From Vibrio gazogenes (lineage in GTDB: Bacteria; Pseudomonadota; Gammaproteobacteria; Enterobacterales; Vibrionaceae), in NCBI RefSeq assembly GCF_002196515.1, contig NZ_CP018836.1:1054001-1118000 (forward strand): DNA of 64,000 nt, given 5' to 3'. Below the pieces are notes generated by a model. The model made no database searches. It worked only from the letters and a program-made list of their open reading frames with translations, and was not told where the DNA came from. Every line of letters begins with the position of its first letter. The stretch's first letter is position 1. Of the stretch, positions 54,651-63,024 are shown one piece after another. The translations under genes were made by a program, and so were the position numbers.

Positions 54651-54665
54651 AGAGGAGATCCCTTC

Positions 54666-55013
54666 ATGACATATACACCGGATGATCTTGAGGCACTTTA
54701 TCAGGTTTGGATGTCGCAAAAAGCGAGAATGCATCTGACACAAATGGAAGTGGCTAAGCAGTTGGGACTGACCCAGATCCAATTTTCTAATATTTTGCGG
54801 GGGCGTGAGCCACTGACACCGCAGTTCGTACAATCTTTCTGTCGATATCTCCATGTCGATCCCTATCTATTCATGCCCAGCCTGATCAAACAGCAACGAG
54901 AAGGCCAACAACAAGTCAAACTTGTTAACCGAGTGATTATCGATGGTGATATTGATTCGGTTTATGTGGATGGCAATCAAGTCGTTATTGAGTACCGGAG
55001 TTTGGTGAGATAG
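54666..55013 (+). CDS. XRE-family helix-turn-helix protein
   Basis: 115 residues. HTH region: LTQMEVAKQLGLTQIQFSNILRGREPLTPQFVQSFCRYLHVDP. The C-terminal 40 residues (VNRVIIDGDIDSVYVDGNQVVIEY) look like a small beta structure. The start is ATG at 54666 with AGAGGAGA. It lies between a TPR gene and a carbonic anhydrase gene, but a regulatory link is not shown by the sequence. Confidence 0.85.
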   Translation: MTYTPDDLEALYQVWMSQKARMHLTQMEVAKQLGLTQIQFSNILRGREPLTPQFVQSFCRYLHVDPYLFMPSLIKQQREGQQQVKLVNRVIIDGDIDSVYVDGNQVVIEYRSLVR

Positions 55014-55123
55014 ACTCGAACGCCGACGAGGTATCTTCAGCCTAGTCTTTGATTATGCACAACAATAAAAATAACCGACCCGTGGTATCGCAGTCGTATT
55101 TGCTATCACGACATGGAGAGATA

Positions 55124-55837
55124 ATGAAAAAAATCATATTGGCAATATCAGTAGGCGCTTTGTTTTCCACCATGACTCAGGCTTCAGAGTGGGGATATAC
55201 CGGTAAAAATGGTCCGAAAAATTGGGGCCATATTTCCAAGGTCTGTGAGACCGGGAAAAACCAAAGCCCGATTAATCTGACGGAGACAGTCAGATCCGAG
55301 CTGAAACCCTTGGCAGTTGATTACCAAGGGCAAGTGACCGCCCTGAATAACAATGGTCATACGTTACAGGCAACCGTGACTGGCAACAACACGCTGACGG
55401 TTGATGGCAAGCACTTTGAACTGAAGCAGTTTCATTTTCATACCCCTTCTGAAAATTTGATTCAGAATCACCAATATCCTTTGGAAGCTCACTTTGTTAA
55501 TCAAGACAGTGACGGCAATCTGGCTGTTATTGCTGTGATGTTTGATATCGGGACTGATAATCAGGCCTTGACGCTGTTGGCCCAGAAATTACCGAAAAAA
55601 GGCGACGCTGTGCCAGTCTCTTTTCCTGTGAAAGATTTACTGCCGACAACGCAGAAATATTATCGCTTCAATGGCTCGCTCACCACGCCACCGTGTAGTG
55701 AAGGGGTGCGTTGGTTTGTCATGAAACAGACGAACACGCTCTCAACCAAGCAGGAGAATGCACTGATTTCTGTGATGGGACACAATAATCGCCCTGTTCA
55801 GGCACGCAATGCGCGCGTTGTATTAGATGAGAAATAG
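55124..55837 (+). CDS. Alpha-class carbonic anhydrase, periplasmic
   Basis: 237 residues. Signal peptide KKIILAISVGALFSTMTQA, then the alpha-CA core: NWGHISKVCETGKNQSPINL, zinc ligands in QFHFHTPSENL and LEAHFVN, and the conserved GSLTTPPCSEGVRWFVM. Two Cys (in VCETG and PPCSE) probably form the usual disulphide. It hydrates CO2 in the periplasm. ATG at 55124 has GGAGAGATA; an earlier in-frame start at 55049 would spoil the signal peptide. Confidence 0.95.
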   Translation: MKKIILAISVGALFSTMTQASEWGYTGKNGPKNWGHISKVCETGKNQSPINLTETVRSELKPLAVDYQGQVTALNNNGHTLQATVTGNNTLTVDGKHFELKQFHFHTPSENLIQNHQYPLEAHFVNQDSDGNLAVIAVMFDIGTDNQALTLLAQKLPKKGDAVPVSFPVKDLLPTTQKYYRFNGSLTTPPCSEGVRWFVMKQTNTLSTKQENALISVMGHNNRPVQARNARVVLDEK

Positions 55838-55935
55838 ATAGACGAAAAATCGCTGAGATGAAACAGCATCGGTTCCGGTGATTTTACTTGTCATCCAAGG
55901 TCATTCACGGCTGAACAGACCCGCGTTTGAAAAGG

Positions 55936-55965
55936 CAAGCCCCTGACATTCAGGGGCTTGTTGTA
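55936..55965. terminator. Terminator after the carbonic anhydrase gene
   Basis: CAAGCCCCTGA and TCAGGGGCTTG pair exactly around CAT. Located between convergent genes; T-tracts are short. Confidence 0.7.
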
Positions 55966-56017
55966 TGAGATGTGTGCGGGAACGTTGAATTGAACCAATC
56001 ACCTTGCCCTGTCGTCT

Positions 56018-57346
56018 TTAACCTATCACGACCTGAGCCAGCAGATAACCGACAATACAGCCCGTCACAACGGCAATAAGACCGACCGCCATAAACGAGT
56101 GGTTAAAGTACCATTTTCCTATTTTTGTCGTGCCGGAAACATCAAAGTTGACGGTGGCGATATCCGATGGATAGTTTGGAATAAAGAAATAACCATAAAC
56201 AGCTGGCATCAGGCCGATCAACAATGCAGGACTCAGGCCCAGAGCCAGTCCGACAGGCAACATCATCCGAGCGGTTGCGGCTTGAGAATTGACCACGACA
56301 GAAACCACGAAGAGCGCCAGCGCGAAGGTCCAAGGATACAGCTGAACCATTTCAACAATCCCGGACTTGAACTGAGGCATTGCGTATTTGAAATAAGTAT
56401 CTGACATCCATGCAATCCCAAAGATTGCAATGGCTGCAACCATCCCGGATTTAAAGACCACACCGTCAGGCACATTTTTCGGATTTGTCCGGGTGACCAG
56501 CAGAATAATCCCGCCGAAGCAGAGCATCATCATCTGGATCACAACGGCCATACTGATGGGTTTTGCCCCTTCACTGATGGTTCTGATTTCCGGCACCATC
56601 GCAATTAAGACAATACAGAGAATTGAGCCAATAAAGAGTAAAACGGAGTTTCGTGCTTTTGCCGGTAGGGTTTCATTCAGCGTAGTGGCGGTTGTATTTT
56701 TAATCTCTTCTTGCCAAACCGGATCTTGCAAGCGCGCCTGATACTCAGGGTCATCTTGCAGTTCTTTTCCCCGTCTCAGGCTATACAACGACATCGCGAG
56801 TGTACCGCACAGTGTGGCTGGTACGGTAACCATCAGAATAGAAAGGAGTGTGATATTGGTCTGAACATTAACTAACTGCGCCAGATAATAAACCACTGCC
56901 GCTGAAATCGGAGACGCTGTAATCGCTACCTGTGAAGCCACAGAAGCAGCAGCCATCGGACGTTCTGGGCGAATACCATTTTTCAGTGCGACATCACCAA
57001 TGATTGGCATAATGGAGTAAACAGCATGGCCGGTACCCAGCATAAAGGTCATGGTATACGTGACAAATGGTGCGATGAGGGTAACGCGTTTGGGATTTTT
57101 CCGTAACAGTCGTTCGGCTATCTGTAGCATGTACTTCAATCCGCCAGCGGCTTCAAGAATGGATGCACAGGTGACCACCGCCAAAATGATGAGCATTACC
57201 GTAATGGGTGGTGAGGTCGGCGGCATTTTGAAGATAAATACTTCGATAACCAAACCGATGCCAGACACCACGCCCAAGCCGATACCGCCGTATCGAGAGC
57301 CGATGTAAAGCATCAATAATAGGAACAGAAACTCCATATACAACAT
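56018..57346 (-). CDS. Anaerobic C4-dicarboxylate transporter, DcuA/DcuB family
   Basis: 442 residues with about 12 membrane segments. Family marks: GGIGLGVVSGIGLVIEVF, AAGGLKYMLQIAERLLRKNPKRVTLIAPFVTYTMT, GTGHAVYSIMPIIGDVALKNGIRPERPMAAASVASQVAITASPISAAVVY. It exchanges fumarate, malate or aspartate for succinate in anaerobic growth. It shares features with both DcuA and DcuB, so I give no symbol. The ATG at 57346 follows TAGGAG by eight bases. An FNR-like site lies upstream. Confidence 0.92.
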   Translation of the reverse strand: MLYMEFLFLLLMLYIGSRYGGIGLGVVSGIGLVIEVFIFKMPPTSPPITVMLIILAVVTCASILEAAGGLKYMLQIAERLLRKNPKRVTLIAPFVTYTMTFMLGTGHAVYSIMPIIGDVALKNGIRPERPMAAASVASQVAITASPISAAVVYYLAQLVNVQTNITLLSILMVTVPATLCGTLAMSLYSLRRGKELQDDPEYQARLQDPVWQEEIKNTTATTLNETLPAKARNSVLLFIGSILCIVLIAMVPEIRTISEGAKPISMAVVIQMMMLCFGGIILLVTRTNPKNVPDGVVFKSGMVAAIAIFGIAWMSDTYFKYAMPQFKSGIVEMVQLYPWTFALALFVVSVVVNSQAATARMMLPVGLALGLSPALLIGLMPAVYGYFFIPNYPSDIATVNFDVSGTTKIGKWYFNHSFMAVGLIAVVTGCIVGYLLAQVVIG

Positions 57347-57404
57347 ATTGTAAACTCCTATAACAATTCGTTACTTCATCATCATCGATACGGTAAAAAA
57401 AATA

Positions 57405-57418
57405 TTGACGATAATCAT
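57405..57418 (-). promoter_or_regulatory. FNR-like box before the Dcu gene
   Basis: TTGAC-GATA-ATCAT: eight of ten consensus positions of TTGAT-N4-ATCAA. It lies 59-72 bases before the start codon, and anaerobic control of Dcu carriers by FNR is well established. Confidence 0.5.
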
Positions 57419-57587
57419 GTTCACTCGTCGTTTTTTCAAAAGTGTTACGTGATCGGAGAGAACTCACATTATGGAATAAAAACGTGACTACGATGGAAAT
57501 GTGATGTGTTGTTTACTTGATAGAAGTGTTAATGAGTTGTGGGAAATCACGCGGTGATTGATCTCCCACAATATTCAGGTGGGGAAA

Positions 57588-58418
57588 TTAGTCGTAAATG
57601 GTCGGAATCGGCTGACGTTTATGCTGAGTGGCTTGATAAATTGCGACTAATCGCTCAACCACACTCTGCGGGACTGGTTTCCCTTCCAGAAAATCATCAA
57701 TTTGATCGTAGGTCAGATTCAGTGCCGCTTCGTCCGCTTTTTGCGGTGCCAGCTCTTCCAAATCAGCTGTCGGCACTTTATTGACCAGTACATCCGGTGC
57801 ACCCAGTGTTGCCGCAACCTGACGAACCTGACGTTTATTTAATCCGAACAGGGGGGCGAGGTCACATGCACCATCACCAAACTTGGTATAAAAACCGGTA
57901 ATATTCTCTGCGGAGTGGTCGGTACCGAGTACAAGACCACGGACATAACCCGCTATTTCGTATTGGGCAATCATACGGGCACGTGCTTTGACATTACCTT
58001 TCACGAAGTCCAGTTGTGCATGATCTTCGGGGAGTAACCCCGTTCCTGCCAGTGCTTGGTGAGATGCAGCGTGAAGCCCGTCAACACCGGCTTTAATATT
58101 CACAGAAACAGCCTGGCTCGGCTCAATAAAGGTGATTGAGAGTTGCGCTTCATCTTCATCTTTCTGTTCACCATAGGGCAGTCTGACCGCGATGAATTGG
58201 TACGGGTTGTCTGAATGTGCCTCATTGAGCTGATTAACCGCCAACTGCGCCAGACGACCACACGTGGCCGAGTCAATTCCGCCGCTGATACCGAGCACCA
58301 GAGATTGACAGCCGGATTCAGTCAGTTTGCGTTTGATAAAGTCAATACGACGCTGAATTTCATACTCTGGGTTGATAGTGGGTTGGACACGCATTTCCTC
58401 GCGAATAAGCTGTTCCAT
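57588..58418 (-). CDS. nadE: NH3-dependent NAD+ synthetase
   Basis: 276 residues. ATP-pyrophosphatase loop LGISGGIDSATCGRLAQLAV, then VKGNVKARARMIAQYEIA, LVLGTDHSAENITGFYTKFGDGACDLAPLFGLNKRQVR, and C-terminal DEAALNLTYDQIDDFLEGK. It converts nicotinate adenine dinucleotide to NAD+ with ammonia; no glutaminase domain. ATG at 58418 has AAAAGGA at good spacing; the frame is open further up without a match. It is divergent from a nadD-like gene. Confidence 0.96.
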   Translation of the reverse strand: MEQLIREEMRVQPTINPEYEIQRRIDFIKRKLTESGCQSLVLGISGGIDSATCGRLAQLAVNQLNEAHSDNPYQFIAVRLPYGEQKDEDEAQLSITFIEPSQAVSVNIKAGVDGLHAASHQALAGTGLLPEDHAQLDFVKGNVKARARMIAQYEIAGYVRGLVLGTDHSAENITGFYTKFGDGACDLAPLFGLNKRQVRQVAATLGAPDVLVNKVPTADLEELAPQKADEAALNLTYDQIDDFLEGKPVPQSVVERLVAIYQATQHKRQPIPTIYD

Positions 58419-58477
58419 TTTGAGATTCCTTTTCGTACAAAAAATAAACTGATAACAAGAATAAACTGATAGTATGA

Positions 58478-58541
58478 CGCTCAAGTCACTGTGATCGGGA
58501 GATACGCGGAATCCCGTATCTTGAGGTCACTTGGGTATATA
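58478..58541. repeat. Imperfect palindromic intergenic repeat with TATATACCCAAGT motif
   Basis: Outer arms TCAAGT...ACTTGG, inner stem GATACG/CGTATC (58501-58506 and 58515-58520), and the inverted 13-base word at 58529-58541 shared with 19772-19784. It lies in the divergent nadE/nadD-like promoter region. Confidence 0.5.
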
Positions 58542-58608
58542 ACAACTTTTTAGTATCATACCTATTTCGTTGAATTAGAAAACCGGATAATTGCCACAAA
58601 GGAAGGAT

Positions 58609-59124
58609 ATGTTGAAAATCGCTGTATTTGGCAGTGCTTTTAACCCACCAAGCTTGGGTCATAAAAGTGTCATTGATTCACTGAGTCATTTTGATCAAAT
58701 TTTACTCGTCCCAAGTCTTGCCCATGCATGGGGGAAGAAGATGCTCCCTTACGAACAGCGATGTCGCTTGGTTGATGCACTGATATCCGATCTAGGTAGC
58801 GATAAGATTCAACGCTCCGCAATTGAAGAGCAGCTCTATCTTCCCGGCAAGCACATTACCACTTACGCGGTATTGACCGCATTACAGGAAATTTATCCGC
58901 AGGATGAACTGACCTTTGTGATGGGGCCGGACAATTTGTTGCAATTTGCCCGCTTTTTTCGCGCGAAAGATATTCTCAAGCAATTTAATGTCATGGCCTG
59001 TCCGGAAAAAGTACCCGTTCGCAGCACGGATATCCGCCAAGGACTTCAGCAAGGCAAGACAATCGATCCATTAACGACACCGTCTGTCGCTCAATTGATC
59101 CATTCACTATCACTCTATCACTAA
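58609..59124 (+). CDS. NadD-like nicotinate-nucleotide adenylyltransferase
   Basis: 171 residues of the nucleotidyltransferase superfamily: FGSAFNPPSLGHKSVIDSL (the xxGH nucleotide motif), LTFVMGPDNLLQFARFF and the RSTDIRQGL motif corresponding to ISSTxIR. This is shorter than standard NadD (about 210). Position next to nadE supports an NAD role, but a housekeeping nadD probably exists elsewhere, so it may be a paralogue. The ATG at 58609 has AAGGAAGG; an upstream in-frame start at 58591 is not favoured. Confidence 0.85.
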   Translation: MLKIAVFGSAFNPPSLGHKSVIDSLSHFDQILLVPSLAHAWGKKMLPYEQRCRLVDALISDLGSDKIQRSAIEEQLYLPGKHITTYAVLTALQEIYPQDELTFVMGPDNLLQFARFFRAKDILKQFNVMACPEKVPVRSTDIRQGLQQGKTIDPLTTPSVAQLIHSLSLYH

Positions 59125-59450
59125 TACCTCACATCTCACATGACTGGGTTGGTACTTATCTGAGGGACGCCTCAGAGTGCCTTCCTCTGATCGCCTTCGT
59201 ATCGTACGACGCAACATAATTTTTGTCGGTTCTTTAAACTGAACGTATCTGTTTCAAATTCGTGCAAGCCCAATTGTAACTTTGTGACCTGAGTAGTGGA
59301 TGTCTTTATAAGATCAATCGTTTGATTTTAAACAATAAATCACATAGTTCTCGATATTTTTTTGATGTCGTTCCGATTAGTCAGAATAAAACCGTCAATA
59401 GTGATGGGGGTGTGCTAAAACTATATTAGGTCGATGAAAAAGAGGTTTTT
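59125..59450. other. Gene-free stretch before the HD-GYP gene
   Basis: 326 bases. It holds a small hairpin TCTGAGG/CCTCAGA at 59159-59176 soon after the nadD-like stop, without a T-run. The promoter of the response regulator should be in the AT-rich second half. Confidence 0.45.
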
Positions 59451-61010
59451 ATGGAATTATTTGCGGATATGCGTTCAGGTTCTTCAGACCATGAAGACAA
59501 TAAAAACAGTCCTTCATCGGCAGATGCTCAACATTTAGAACCTTGGAAAGTGTTGCTGGTGGATGATGATGCACAAATGCACCAGATTACTAAACTAGCG
59601 CTCAGTAATTTTGTTTTTCAGAAACGCCCGTTGAAATTGATCTCCGCTTACTCTGGTCGTGAAGCTCAAGAAATCTTTAAACAAGAAGATGATATTGCAC
59701 TGGCACTGATCGATGTTGTGATGGAAACGGAACATGCAGGACTGGATTTAGTCCGGTTCATCCGGGAGACCTGTCGTAATCATATTATCCGATTGGTTTT
59801 ACGAACAGGGCAAGCGGGTCAGGCACCGGAAGAAAAGGTGATTCAAGATTATGAAATTGATGACTACAAAGAAAAAACGGAGCTTACCACCCAGAAGCTG
59901 CGAACTTTACTCTATTCGATGCTGAGAGCATATCGGGACTTATGTCTCATTGAAGAACAAAAGGAGGGATTAAGCAGAGTCATTGAAGCCTCAGCCAAGG
60001 TTCAGAATACCAGAACATTGAAAACGTATGCGACAACGGTATTGAAACAACTGACCTCTCTGATCGGGCTCGAAGCCTCTGCTTTTTACTGCATCGTCTA
60101 CCCCCATGATCGTCAAGAGGGAGAGCGGGCCCTGACACTGGCCGCAACAGGGAAATATGTCTCCTTTTACAAAGAGTGTAGTTTCAATGTACTACCGGAT
60201 TTGGTTGCTCAGCGCTGTCAGGAAGTCTTGGAAAAATGTGCTTCCCAAAATTACGGGGACGCCTATGTTTTTCATACCCGCGATGAGCGGGAAGTCACGA
60301 ATCTTCTCTATGTCAATTTGAACGGTGAGTTATCAGATCTTGATAAACAGTTGCTGGAAATATACATGCAGAACATCTGTATGACATTCGATAACATCAA
60401 CTTGTTTGTCGATTTGCAGGAAACCTCCGTGGAGCTTGTCTATAACCTCTCGAATGCTGTTGAAGCCCGTAGCAAGGAAACCGGTGCTCATGTACAGCGG
60501 GTGTCATTGTATAGTGAACGCTTGGCTCAGTTGTATGGCTTAAATGAGACGGAAGTCAAAATGATCAAGCATGCAGCACCGTTACATGATGTCGGAAAGG
60601 TCGCGGTACCTGACCGCATTTTACATAAGAGCGGGAAGCTGGATCATGAAGAATGGACCATCATGCAAAAGCATGTGGAGTATGGCGTCGAAATTTTAAG
60701 TAAGTCAGCTCGTCCGTTGATGGTGATGGCGAAAAACATTGCTGAATACCATCATGAGCGATGGGACGGTACGGGTTATCCCTGTGGTTTAGCCGGTGAG
60801 GATATCCCGATCTGTGGGCGAATTACTGCACTGGCGGATGTTTTCGATGCCTTGGGTGCAAAACGTTGTTATAAAGAAAGTTGGGCAGATGACCAGATCA
60901 AAGAGGAAATTTTAGCCCAGCGAGGCAAACAATTTGATCCACAGCTTGTGGACTTATTTATGGCGCACTGGGATGAATTTATCAATATTCGTAATGGTTT
61001 GCCCGATTAA
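59451..61010 (+). CDS. Response regulator with HD-GYP domain, probable c-di-GMP phosphodiesterase
   Basis: 519 residues. Receiver domain (about 32-155): VLLVDDDAQMHQ, phosphoacceptor Asp in ALIDVVMETEHAGLDLV, conserved Lys in YKEKTEL. A middle domain of about 150 residues resembles the DUF3369 region found in such regulators. The C-terminal HD-GYP domain has HDVGKVAVPDRIL and HHERWDGTGYP, with metal-binding His/Asp intact. It should degrade c-di-GMP under control of the kinases encoded convergently next to it; their stop codons are seven bases apart. V. cholerae has a similar pair as I recall. Confidence 0.92.
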   Translation: MELFADMRSGSSDHEDNKNSPSSADAQHLEPWKVLLVDDDAQMHQITKLALSNFVFQKRPLKLISAYSGREAQEIFKQEDDIALALIDVVMETEHAGLDLVRFIRETCRNHIIRLVLRTGQAGQAPEEKVIQDYEIDDYKEKTELTTQKLRTLLYSMLRAYRDLCLIEEQKEGLSRVIEASAKVQNTRTLKTYATTVLKQLTSLIGLEASAFYCIVYPHDRQEGERALTLAATGKYVSFYKECSFNVLPDLVAQRCQEVLEKCASQNYGDAYVFHTRDEREVTNLLYVNLNGELSDLDKQLLEIYMQNICMTFDNINLFVDLQETSVELVYNLSNAVEARSKETGAHVQRVSLYSERLAQLYGLNETEVKMIKHAAPLHDVGKVAVPDRILHKSGKLDHEEWTIMQKHVEYGVEILSKSARPLMVMAKNIAEYHHERWDGTGYPCGLAGEDIPICGRITALADVFDALGAKRCYKESWADDQIKEEILAQRGKQFDPQLVDLFMAHWDEFINIRNGLPD

Positions 61011-61017
61011 ACCTGAA

Positions 61018-62973
61018 TCATGATGAGATGGTTTCGTGGGTTTGAATTTTTAATTGCTTGGGAAGCTTGAGCCAGTAGTGTAGACCCTGCCCAGGCGTTG
61101 ATGAGAATTGTAATGTTCCCTGAAGTTGTTGGGTCACCAGATTAAACACTAAATTCAGGCCCAGCCCCGAGCCACCATGCCCTCTTTGGGTGGTATAGAA
61201 CGGTTCAAATATTTTCTGATGTAAGTACTCAGGGATGCCAATACCGTTGTCAATATACTCGAATACAACCGACTCCCCCTCTGCATAGAAACGAATCATA
61301 ATCTGTGGGACAACGGGCGTGTTTTCATCGCCGAATGCATGGCGTGTGCTATTCATGATGAGGTTGGCTATGACCTGCGTCAAACAGCCCGGAAAACTAT
61401 TCATCGTGAGGGTTTGATCGCCTTCCAGCGCTGGCTCAACCGGTACCTTTCTGGTCTCCGGATGCATACTGACAATTAAGGCTTGCAAGATCTGATAGAT
61501 GTTAAATTGACACTGACATTCGGAGATTTGATCAACCGCTGTCTGTTTAAAGTTCTGCATTAATTTAGATGCCCGGGTGAGATTACTTTTCAACAGTTCA
61601 ACACTTAAAGTTAACCGTTGGATGAGTTCCGTAAATTGGTGGGTGGTGAGCGTTTGATGATGGAAGCTTTCTTCCAGCGTTTTCCTGACGTCTTCTGTAA
61701 CCGATGTCGCTGTGACTGCAATTCCAAGCGGTGTGTTGACTTCATGCGCAACACCGGCAACCAAGCCACCGAGTGCGGTAAATTTTTCTGATTGAATCAG
61801 CTGGGTTTGAGTTTGCTTGAGTTGTGCCAGATTTTGTGCCAGCTCATCAGTACGTTGCCGGACCTTATATTCCAGTTCTTGGTTAAGTTGTTTTAAGGCC
61901 AACTGTCCGAATTTTAACGCCGAGATATTCAGAGCCGTTCCGCGAAATCCAAGAAATTCATGCATGTCGTTATAGCGGGCCAGTGCCTGAAAGACAAACC
62001 ATTGTCGAATGCCATCCAAAATGATAGTCACTTCACACTGCTGGAAACTCTGTTTTTGAGCGAGAAAACGGTGTAGATCCTGTGCCGGTTGCAATGCTTC
62101 AACTTGCGTGAACGGGACCGGATTGCTGCCTGATAGATGTAAGGCTTTTAACATACCTTCTGAGGCGTAAGTTAGTTGGAGTGAGTCATCTGTTTCCCAG
62201 AGCCAGTCAGATGATATAAGAGCAAAATGTCTTGAGCGGGTCCGTTCCAAATGATTGCTCTGATAAAAAGCCCTGAGGTTTTGGGTTAATTTATTGGTCT
62301 CTTTGACCAGCAACGATAACTCATCATCATGCTGTGTAATAAATGGTGTCTGACGGACTTCAAGTTGTGTCCCCGGGTTCGTCGGGGTGTAACGTTGCAG
62401 GAAACGAACAATCGAGTATATCCGTTGATTGATGCTGTGGTGAAAAATAACAAGGATCAGATAACATACCAATATGGTTTTGAGGGTATTGATTGCTAAT
62501 GTCGTCAAAAACGTATGAATCAGAATGTTGTGGATATTCTCAAGGCTCGATTCAACGGTAACGGTGCCGATCAATTCTGTTTCATGACTCACCGGCTCGC
62601 GAATCGTTAGTGGGTAAACGTGTCGGATCACCTCTGAAGTGAGTGGGTTACCAACAGCAAGGCTATAATTACCGGACTGAACCTTCAAATAATCAATATC
62701 GGATAAAAGCACCAAGTGATCAACTCTCTGCTGCAATTGTGTCAGATTAAAATCCCAAATAAATGAAGCCAGTACATGTGCGTGTACGTCTCGAATTTCG
62801 ATATGGCGTATTTCAATATGATCCATATGTTGTGTGTAATTGAAATAGAGCTGAGTCATCGTGGAAATCAATGTAAACACACTGCTGAGCAGCACCAGAA
62901 TGAAAACCGTGCGCCGCCCAAGACGACTTCGCAACGGGGAAATCAATTCTGTGCTGTATTTACCTGTTGTCAT
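61018..62973 (-). CDS. Membrane sensor histidine kinase
   Basis: 651 residues. TM1 (about 21-43), a periplasmic sensor of about 110 residues, TM2 (about 157-177), a linker, a PAS-like domain (about 245-355, SDWLWETDDSLQLTYASEGML), a coiled coil (LNQELEYKVRQRTDELAQNLAQLKQTQTQL), a dimerisation/phosphoacceptor domain with GGLVAGVAHEVNTPLG, and an ATPase domain (NLIMNSTRHAF, DNGIGIP, GHGGSGLGLNL). Likely partner of the convergent HD-GYP regulator. It lies 51 bases downstream of a second, very similar kinase. Confidence 0.92.
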   Translation of the reverse strand: MTTGKYSTELISPLRSRLGRRTVFILVLLSSVFTLISTMTQLYFNYTQHMDHIEIRHIEIRDVHAHVLASFIWDFNLTQLQQRVDHLVLLSDIDYLKVQSGNYSLAVGNPLTSEVIRHVYPLTIREPVSHETELIGTVTVESSLENIHNILIHTFLTTLAINTLKTILVCYLILVIFHHSINQRIYSIVRFLQRYTPTNPGTQLEVRQTPFITQHDDELSLLVKETNKLTQNLRAFYQSNHLERTRSRHFALISSDWLWETDDSLQLTYASEGMLKALHLSGSNPVPFTQVEALQPAQDLHRFLAQKQSFQQCEVTIILDGIRQWFVFQALARYNDMHEFLGFRGTALNISALKFGQLALKQLNQELEYKVRQRTDELAQNLAQLKQTQTQLIQSEKFTALGGLVAGVAHEVNTPLGIAVTATSVTEDVRKTLEESFHHQTLTTHQFTELIQRLTLSVELLKSNLTRASKLMQNFKQTAVDQISECQCQFNIYQILQALIVSMHPETRKVPVEPALEGDQTLTMNSFPGCLTQVIANLIMNSTRHAFGDENTPVVPQIMIRFYAEGESVVFEYIDNGIGIPEYLHQKIFEPFYTTQRGHGGSGLGLNLVFNLVTQQLQGTLQFSSTPGQGLHYWLKLPKQLKIQTHETISS

Positions 62974-63024
62974 ATTCTTGAGACCTTAGCCGCCAATGGC
63001 TCACCCCGAGACGTGCTTTTTAAA

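Noticed and set aside
57538..57570. Hairpin after nadE (TGTGGGA/TCCCACA) as terminator
   Set aside because: The stem has a four-base bulge and no T-run on the minus strand; too weak to list.
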